DNA of 64,000 nucleotides from NCBI GenBank assembly GCA_964545045.1, contig CAZJEN010000002.1:62001-126000 (forward strand), in the 5' to 3' direction. Shown piece after piece: positions 58,744-64,000 of the stretch. Source of the DNA: SIG307 sp964545045. GTDB taxonomy: Bacteria; Bacillota; Clostridia; Lachnospirales; Lachnospiraceae. How positions within the stretch are numbered: the stretch's first letter is position 1; the number at the start of each line of letters is the position of its first letter. The position numbers and the translations under genes are program-made. Below the pieces are notes generated by a model that was not told the DNA's origin, did no database searches, and saw nothing but the letters and a program-made list of their open reading frames with translations.

Positions 58744-61264
58744 AATTCTGGCTCCGGCAGGTAGTATGGAGGCCTTAAAGGCCGCAATGACCGCAGGAGC
58801 CGATGCGGTATACATGGGAGGGAGCAGCTTTGGTGCAAGAGCATATGCGGATAACCCGGATACGGACGAGATGTTAGAGGCCATCCGGTACGTGCATCTG
58901 CGGGGGAAACGCTTGTACCTTACGGTAAATACGCTTGTGAAGGAGCAGGAGTTCGGTGCATTGTACGAGTTCTTAGCTCCTTATTATTCCGCCGGTCTGG
59001 ATGCGGCTATTGTGCAGGATGTAGGTGTTCTACGCTTTTTGGCCAAGGAGTTTCCGGGACTTGCGTTACATGCCAGTACACAGATGACACTGACGGCGGC
59101 GGAAGGGATTCGTCTGTTTGACGGATATCCGGTGACAAGACTGGTGCCGGCGAGAGAGTTGTCCATTCCGGAGATTACCGACATCTGCCAAAAGAGCGGA
59201 AAAGAAGTGGAGATTTTTGTCCACGGAGCCCTTTGTTATTGTTATTCGGGGCAGTGTCTTATGAGCAGTATGATCGGCGGCAGAAGCGGCAATCGCGGAC
59301 GTTGTGCCCAGCCCTGTCGTATGGAATATGAAAGCGAAGAAAGAGGGAAGAGGTACTGGCTTAGTCCGAAGGATTTGTGCGGACTTACCATGCTTCCGGA
59401 GTTAATCAATACGGGAGCGGCTTCTTTTAAAATCGAAGGGCGTATGAAGCGGCCGGAGTATGCGGCAGCGGTGGCGGCAGCGTACCGAAAGTTCACGGAT
59501 TTATATGTTTCTCTCGGCGCGGAAGGGTATCGTGCCTATTTGCGGGAGCATCCGACTTTGCTTGCGGACGAGACGGAGCGTCTGGCAGATATTTATAATC
59601 GTGGCGGTTTTACGAGCGGTTGCTTTACGGCACATAACGAGAAAGGGCTCATGTCGGTGAATCGTCCGGGGCATTACGGAGTATCGGTGGGTGAGGTGAT
59701 ATCCGGCGGAAAAGGTGAGGCTTTGATTCGTCTGAATAAGGATGTACAGCCTCAGGATGTATTGGAGCTTCGCAGAGAATCGGAGAAACGTTCCGGGGAA
59801 CCGGGGTATTACGAATATACATTGGGAACCGGTGCAAAGGTCGGAGAAAAGATAAAGGCGAAGTTGCTTCCGAAGCTTTCCGCAAAACCGGGAGATACGG
59901 TATACCGGATGCGGAATAGCGTGCTGTTGGAGAATTTGGCAGCTTCTTATGTAAAGCAAGAGTTAAAAGTACCTGTGAAGGGTGCGTTTTATGCAAAGGC
60001 AGGGGAAGTATGTACCTTGGAAGTGTCGGCGATGGGCGAGAGCATCCTTCTACCGATAGCTTTTCCGGAACAGAAAAAAGAGCGTGTTTCGGTGGTCTGT
60101 GAAGGCTTTGTCTGCGAGAAGGCAGGAAAGCTTCCGGCCACAGAGGAAGCGGTGAAAAAGCAGCTTTCCAAGACCGGAAACGAACCGTTCTATTTCGAGG
60201 AATTGAACGTTACGCTGGCGGATGATGTGTTTTTGCCCAACGGCCTGTTAAATGAGATTCGAAGAAATGCGTTGGCAATGCTATCCGAGAAGTTGCAGAG
60301 CCGGTTTGTGCGGGAGAAATATAAAACCGGAGAGGATGCTACAGGCGGTGCAAAGTTTGACAATCCGGCGATGGAAATGGTTCGGATTGCCGGTATGACG
60401 GAGAACGAAAATCAGAGTATGTCGAAGTTGAGCAGGCCGTATCTTGACTGCGTTGTCAGCACAAAAGCACAGGCGGAGGCTGTGGCAAAGGAATCGACGG
60501 TTCGTAGGATTTATGTGGATTTTGTCGGACAGAGTCCGGAAATAGTATGTGAATATGCGGATTGTTTGCGAAAGTCGGGAAAGGAAGTGTGGTTCTGTTT
60601 CCCTCGGATTTGCAGAAAGGATACCATGGAACGGTATCGAGAGGTATTACCTTTGCTTAAGAACTGTTTTGACGGTTATCTGATTCGGAATTACGAGACA
60701 CTTGCACTGATACAGGAGTTGGATGTGCAGTGGAAATCCAGATGCGTGTTGGATGCTTTTGTTTATACTATGAACCGGGAAGCAAAGGCATTTTACCGTG
60801 ACTTGTTCGACGGAAACGAAACGTTGACAGCGCCTTACGAATTGTCCGAAAAGGAATTGTACCGTCTCGGAGTGGAGGATATGACGCTGGTTGTGTACGG
60901 TCGGATTCCGCTTATGGTATCGGCTCATTGCGTAAAGAAAAACATGGGACTCTGCCGGAACGGTAAGGGGACGGAGTGCGATGAAGAAGATGAACCGATA
61001 ACGCTGGTGGACCGTGTAGGAAAGAGGCTTCCGGTAAAACAGAATTGCCTGGAATGTTATAATTTGATTTACAACCCGGAATGTTTGTCTCTGCTTGACG
61101 GCGGTGATGCGGTGGATAAACTGAATCCCTGGGCAATCCGGTTGGATTTTACTTTTGAAACAAGGGAAGAAGCAGAACGTATTTTAAAAAGTGCGACAGG
61201 TACCGGGGAGCCGGTAACGGGAACCGGGTATACCAGAGGGCACTTAAAAAGAGGAGTGGAGTAA
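58730..61264 (+). CDS. U32 family peptidase with C-terminal DUF3656-type extension
   Basis: An 844-residue member of the long U32 class. N-terminus PEILAPAGSMEALKAAMTAG; the U32 signature EIFVHGALCYCYSGQCLMSS; the cysteine block RGRCAQPCRMEYES; and LSPKDLCGLTMLPELI with SFKIEGRMKRPEYAA. Residues about 400-844 form a second region with NCLECYNLIYN, as in DUF3656-bearing proteins. U32 relatives act as collagenase-like proteases or as rRNA/quinone hydroxylases (RlhA type); which applies here is open. It overlaps zapA and the SEDS gene (TAATG), so it is a middle gene of a cell-division/wall operon. Confidence 0.92.
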   Translation: MEKPEILAPAGSMEALKAAMTAGADAVYMGGSSFGARAYADNPDTDEMLEAIRYVHLRGKRLYLTVNTLVKEQEFGALYEFLAPYYSAGLDAAIVQDVGVLRFLAKEFPGLALHASTQMTLTAAEGIRLFDGYPVTRLVPARELSIPEITDICQKSGKEVEIFVHGALCYCYSGQCLMSSMIGGRSGNRGRCAQPCRMEYESEERGKRYWLSPKDLCGLTMLPELINTGAASFKIEGRMKRPEYAAAVAAAYRKFTDLYVSLGAEGYRAYLREHPTLLADETERLADIYNRGGFTSGCFTAHNEKGLMSVNRPGHYGVSVGEVISGGKGEALIRLNKDVQPQDVLELRRESEKRSGEPGYYEYTLGTGAKVGEKIKAKLLPKLSAKPGDTVYRMRNSVLLENLAASYVKQELKVPVKGAFYAKAGEVCTLEVSAMGESILLPIAFPEQKKERVSVVCEGFVCEKAGKLPATEEAVKKQLSKTGNEPFYFEELNVTLADDVFLPNGLLNEIRRNALAMLSEKLQSRFVREKYKTGEDATGGAKFDNPAMEMVRIAGMTENENQSMSKLSRPYLDCVVSTKAQAEAVAKESTVRRIYVDFVGQSPEIVCEYADCLRKSGKEVWFCFPRICRKDTMERYREVLPLLKNCFDGYLIRNYETLALIQELDVQWKSRCVLDAFVYTMNREAKAFYRDLFDGNETLTAPYELSEKELYRLGVEDMTLVVYGRIPLMVSAHCVKKNMGLCRNGKGTECDEEDEPITLVDRVGKRLPVKQNCLECYNLIYNPECLSLLDGGDAVDKLNPWAIRLDFTFETREEAERILKSATGTGEPVTGTGYTRGHLKRGVE

Positions 61265-63714
61265 TGAAAACAGCATTTCTTGCGTTGGTAAACTATATTA
61301 CAGCAGGATTGTTGCTTGCGTATAATGTGCAGGCATTTCTTTTCGCGATAAGAAATGTAAGGAACAAGGAGCAGAGACGGAGCAAAGCGGTCGCGGTTGC
61401 CATGAAGGCAGAGATTGCTTTGATTTTCGTGCTCTGCTTTTTTTCGTTGTATCTAAGAAGCGGAGAGGGAAAATTTTTAGGTTTCCTCTGCGTTCAGCTA
61501 CTTGTTTACGGCGGAATTGATTTTGTTTACAAGAAACTGTATCCGAAGATGTCGGGATTGTTGTTTGATCATATGCTGTTGCTGTTGTGTGTCGGGGCTG
61601 TAATGCTTGCGAGACTGGATTTTAAAGGGGCAGTCAGACAGTTTATGATTGTGGCGGCAGCGTTGGTGCTTGCGTTATTTATTCCGGCCTTTATCCGGGC
61701 AATGCACCGAATCGAACGTTACGGCTACGTATATCTGGCAGGGGGGATTGCAATTCTTCTCGGCGTATTTTTCTTTGCCGGGGAACGTTTGGGAGCCCGT
61801 ATCTGGGTGAAGTTGTTTGGGGTGGCGATGCAGCCCTTCGAGTTTGTAAAGATATTGTTCATTTTCGGATGTGCGGCGGTGCTTTTGCGTGCAAAGTCTT
61901 GGAAAGGAAAGCTGTTGGGAATGGCTCTTGCCGGAGTACACATTCTTTTGATGGCGGCATCCAATGATTTGGGCGGAGCACTCTTGTTCGCGGTGGTATT
62001 TTGGATTTTACTGTTTTGTACCGACGGAAAGAAGCTGTGGTTGGTCGGCGGAGCGGCAGTAGCCGGTGCAGCGTGTGTTGCGGCATATAAGCTCTTTGAC
62101 CATGTGCAGGTGCGGGTATTGGCCTGGAAGGATCCTTTTGCTGTAGTAGATAACGAAGGATATCAGTTGTCACAATCCCTGTTTGCCATCGGGAACGGCG
62201 GATTTTTCGGAACCGGTTTGCTTGCGGGAGCACCGGAGCAGATTCCGGTGGTGACAACGGATTATATTTTCTCGGCAATTTGTGAGGAACTGGGAGGTTT
62301 GTTTGCCCTGGGTATTCTGGCAATTTATGTGCATTGTATGATTCTGATTATTCGCATGGCTTCAAAGTTTTCTGAGGATTATTACCGTCTGGTGTTTACC
62401 GGGTTTGCCACAATGGTTACGACACAGGTGTTGTTAAATGTGGGCGGAGTGATACGGATGCTGCCGTCCACCGGTGTACCGCTTCCTTTTGTCAGTGCGG
62501 GCGGAAGCTCTGCAGCAAGTATGGTGCTTATGCTGATGCTGATGCAGGGAATGCAGGAGAGCGGAAACACCGGAGAAAAAGCAGCGTACAAGGATGGATT
62601 TGTGCCCGGCGTGTTGAACGAAAAAGCGAAAAAAGCTCTAAGGTACTGTTCGGCAGTTTTCCCTATGGTATTATGTGTTGTGGCACTTTATTTCACCGGG
62701 TTTATGTGCACCGAAGCCCGGACGGTGATTTTTAACTCCTATAACAGACGACAGGCAAAGTTAGAGGAGCAAAATGCCAGAGGAACGATTTTTGATGCGG
62801 ACGGAAAACCGTTGGCATTTACCATGCTTTCCGACGGGGAAGAAGTGCGGAAGTATCCTTACGGTAGTTTGTATGCCCATGTGGTAGGAAAGGTAGAAAA
62901 AGGTTCCAGCGGACTGGAGGCGGTAAAAGAAATCGATTTATTGTCTTCTTCTACCGGTGAGCTGAGTAAGCTTTTATATCGCATGAAGGATGCACAGATT
63001 CCGGGCAATAACTTATTTACGACGCTTTGCACCGAAGTACAGAAAGAAGTTTACGAGGCTCTTACGGGATATACGGGAGCGGCCTGTGTGACAGAGATAG
63101 ATACCGGGGCACTGCTTGCCTCTGTTTCATTGCCGGACTTTGAACCGGAAACTGCGGAGGTGTACGGGAATGAAGAAAACGGTCCGTTTTTTAACAGGGC
63201 ATTTTACGGAGAATATCCGGTGATAGATGCAACGGAACTGTTTCGCTCCGCGGCAGCGGTATATGACTTGGGAATTCCTACGCCCTTCGGTGAGACGGTA
63301 AAATCGGACGGAAGTATATTGACACCGGTGGGAGGCGCTTTGTTTGCGGGAGCCTGCGGAAATGACGGAGTCTATCAAACACCTTATGTTGCTGAAAAGC
63401 TTACGGAGGCGTCCGGTAAGCCGATTTACCGTACGGAATCCGAACGTATACGGGGGCTTACGGCAGAAGAAGCAAAGCGATATTATGATGCTTTTACCGT
63501 AATTGAGACAGAAGACGGTGTAAGCTATCGGTATGCGGAAACCGAAGTGGACTCTGGTACGCTTGGGAAAAAACATTGTCTGGCGATGGCTCTTGTGCCG
63601 GCAGAGAACCCGAAAACAGCGGTCTGTGTTGTAATTGAACAAAGAAGCGGACTGGGAGACGGTGTATTGCGTAGTATTGCAGAGCGCATTATACGGGCAA
63701 CGGATATGCCTTAG
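61264..63714 (+). CDS. SEDS (FtsW/RodA/SpoVE) glycosyltransferase fused to a degenerate penicillin-binding domain
   Basis: An 816-residue membrane protein. Residues 1-435 hold about ten helices of a SEDS peptidoglycan polymerase: RIWVKLFGVAMQPFEFVKIL, AASNDLGGALLFAVVF, YQLSQSLFAIGNGGFFGTGL and PSTGVPLPFVSAGGSSAAS are hallmark segments. After a further helix (about 455-472) comes a PBP2/FtsI-like ectodomain (ARGTIFDADGKPLAFTMLSD). Where an active PBP has YPPGSTFK, this protein has EYPVIDATELF, with no SxxK serine or lysine, so the transpeptidase part should be inactive. The fusion may act as a self-regulated polymerase. Start overlaps the U32 stop. Confidence 0.88.
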   Translation: MKTAFLALVNYITAGLLLAYNVQAFLFAIRNVRNKEQRRSKAVAVAMKAEIALIFVLCFFSLYLRSGEGKFLGFLCVQLLVYGGIDFVYKKLYPKMSGLLFDHMLLLLCVGAVMLARLDFKGAVRQFMIVAAALVLALFIPAFIRAMHRIERYGYVYLAGGIAILLGVFFFAGERLGARIWVKLFGVAMQPFEFVKILFIFGCAAVLLRAKSWKGKLLGMALAGVHILLMAASNDLGGALLFAVVFWILLFCTDGKKLWLVGGAAVAGAACVAAYKLFDHVQVRVLAWKDPFAVVDNEGYQLSQSLFAIGNGGFFGTGLLAGAPEQIPVVTTDYIFSAICEELGGLFALGILAIYVHCMILIIRMASKFSEDYYRLVFTGFATMVTTQVLLNVGGVIRMLPSTGVPLPFVSAGGSSAASMVLMLMLMQGMQESGNTGEKAAYKDGFVPGVLNEKAKKALRYCSAVFPMVLCVVALYFTGFMCTEARTVIFNSYNRRQAKLEEQNARGTIFDADGKPLAFTMLSDGEEVRKYPYGSLYAHVVGKVEKGSSGLEAVKEIDLLSSSTGELSKLLYRMKDAQIPGNNLFTTLCTEVQKEVYEALTGYTGAACVTEIDTGALLASVSLPDFEPETAEVYGNEENGPFFNRAFYGEYPVIDATELFRSAAAVYDLGIPTPFGETVKSDGSILTPVGGALFAGACGNDGVYQTPYVAEKLTEASGKPIYRTESERIRGLTAEEAKRYYDAFTVIETEDGVSYRYAETEVDSGTLGKKHCLAMALVPAENPKTAVCVVIEQRSGLGDGVLRSIAERIIRATDMP

Positions 63715-63770
63715 AGTGTTGCGGGAAATCAAGGCAAAAAAGGAAATTTCAGAAACCTTTTACGGAGTGG

Positions 63771-63799
63771 TTGCAAAGTTGCCAAAAATGATGTATACT
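63771..63799 (+). promoter_or_regulatory. Promoter of the NUDIX gene
   Basis: TTGCAA (63771-63776), 17 bp, TATACT (63794-63799), followed by GCAGGAGG and the ATG at 63841. Confidence 0.7.
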
Positions 63800-63840
63800 T
63801 ATATTCAGTTATTGATGGCACACCAGCAGGAGGTATTGCA

Positions 63841-64000
63841 ATGGTAGAAGCGACCAGCTGCGGCGGTGTAGTTATATTCAGAGGGAAGATATTACTACTG
63901 TACAAAAATTACAAGAACAAGTATGAAGGATGGGTATTGCCGAAGGGCACCGTAGAGGAAGGCGAAGAGTTTAAGGATACCGCCATACGTGAGGTAAAGG
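63841..64000 (+). CDS. NUDIX hydrolase, N-terminal part (cut by window edge)
   Basis: The first 53 residues are visible. GGVVIFRGKILLLYKNY is the usual beta-strand entry of NUDIX enzymes, and LPKGTVEEGEEFKDTAIREV is the first part of the NUDIX box (G-x5-E-x7-REUxEExGU), which hydrolyses nucleoside diphosphate-linked substrates. AGGAGG is seven bases before the ATG. Substrate cannot be inferred from this fragment. Confidence 0.88.
   Translation, partial: MVEATSCGGVVIFRGKILLLYKNYKNKYEGWVLPKGTVEEGEEFKDTAIREVK

Noticed and set aside
63635..63847. Short plus-strand frame across the end of the SEDS gene
   Set aside because: It lies mostly within the SEDS gene in another frame and runs through the NUDIX promoter; no ribosome site.
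1..64000. tRNA, rRNA or tmRNA genes
   Set aside because: No cloverleaf or rRNA-like sequence was recognised; the tmRNA-like pieces in M1/M2 lack the tag-reading frame and 5' half.

Overview
The window looks like a draft chromosome segment of an anaerobic, low-to-moderate GC Clostridia, most likely a Lachnospiraceae-type fibre degrader. The evidence is clostridial gene content (hybrid cluster protein, SEDS cell-wall genes, U32 proteins), strong AGGAGG ribosome sites, TTGACA/TATAAT promoters, and a secreted xylan-degrading repertoire. It holds 52 protein genes, including two 28-29 residue toxin-like peptides, and two predicted antisense RNAs. No tRNA, rRNA, CRISPR array, transposase or integrase is visible. 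A 100-N scaffold gap lies at 30216-30315.

Layout. 1-2000: partial uroporphyrinogen-decarboxylase-like gene divergent from an AraC regulator. 2031-12000: accessory island of small modules (Crp/Fnr regulator + ferredoxin + hydroxylamine reductase; small membrane protein + AAA/DUF4143 ATPase; two AbiE-like antitoxin/nucleotidyltransferase pairs). The modules are separated by four copies of a composite repeat (M1-terminator-M2) whose conserved parts look like the 3' end of tmRNA. 12083-22908: peroxiredoxin, glycosidases, two U32-like proteins, a CUT1 sugar ABC transporter, a LacI regulator and 4-alpha-glucanotransferase. 23172-29557: heterodimeric ABC exporter, SGNH esterase, MFS transporter and an HTH protein. 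29882-37284: three Pro-Thr-rich lipoproteins (two with BspA-type LRRs), a second HTH protein and a transmembrane Ser/Thr kinase. 37345-45955: three xylan-active lipoproteins (GH10, GH43-CBM6, GH10) bracketed by two direct repeats of about 350 bp, each encoding a Hol-Tox-like peptide and an antisense RNA. 46134-64000: housekeeping genes (ilvD, ilvB, serC, serA, pepT, lgt, YprB-like exonuclease, ruvAB, zapA, U32 protein, SEDS-PBP fusion, NUDIX).

How it works together. Extracellular xylan would be cut by the GH10 and GH43 lipoproteins and deacetylated by the SGNH esterase; oligosaccharides are imported by ABC/MFS carriers. A beta-sandwich-like module occurs nine times: twice each in the three xylan enzymes, once in an LRR lipoprotein, and twice in the extracellular part of the kinase. 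This suggests that the kinase senses the polymer its neighbours digest. Lgt, encoded downstream, would lipidate these proteins.

The two observations most worth follow-up are the tmRNA-like cassette repeats with covarying hairpins (2-10 kb, one extra copy at 29.65 kb) and the kinase/lipoprotein/xylanase locus with its shared module and flanking type I toxin-antitoxin repeats.
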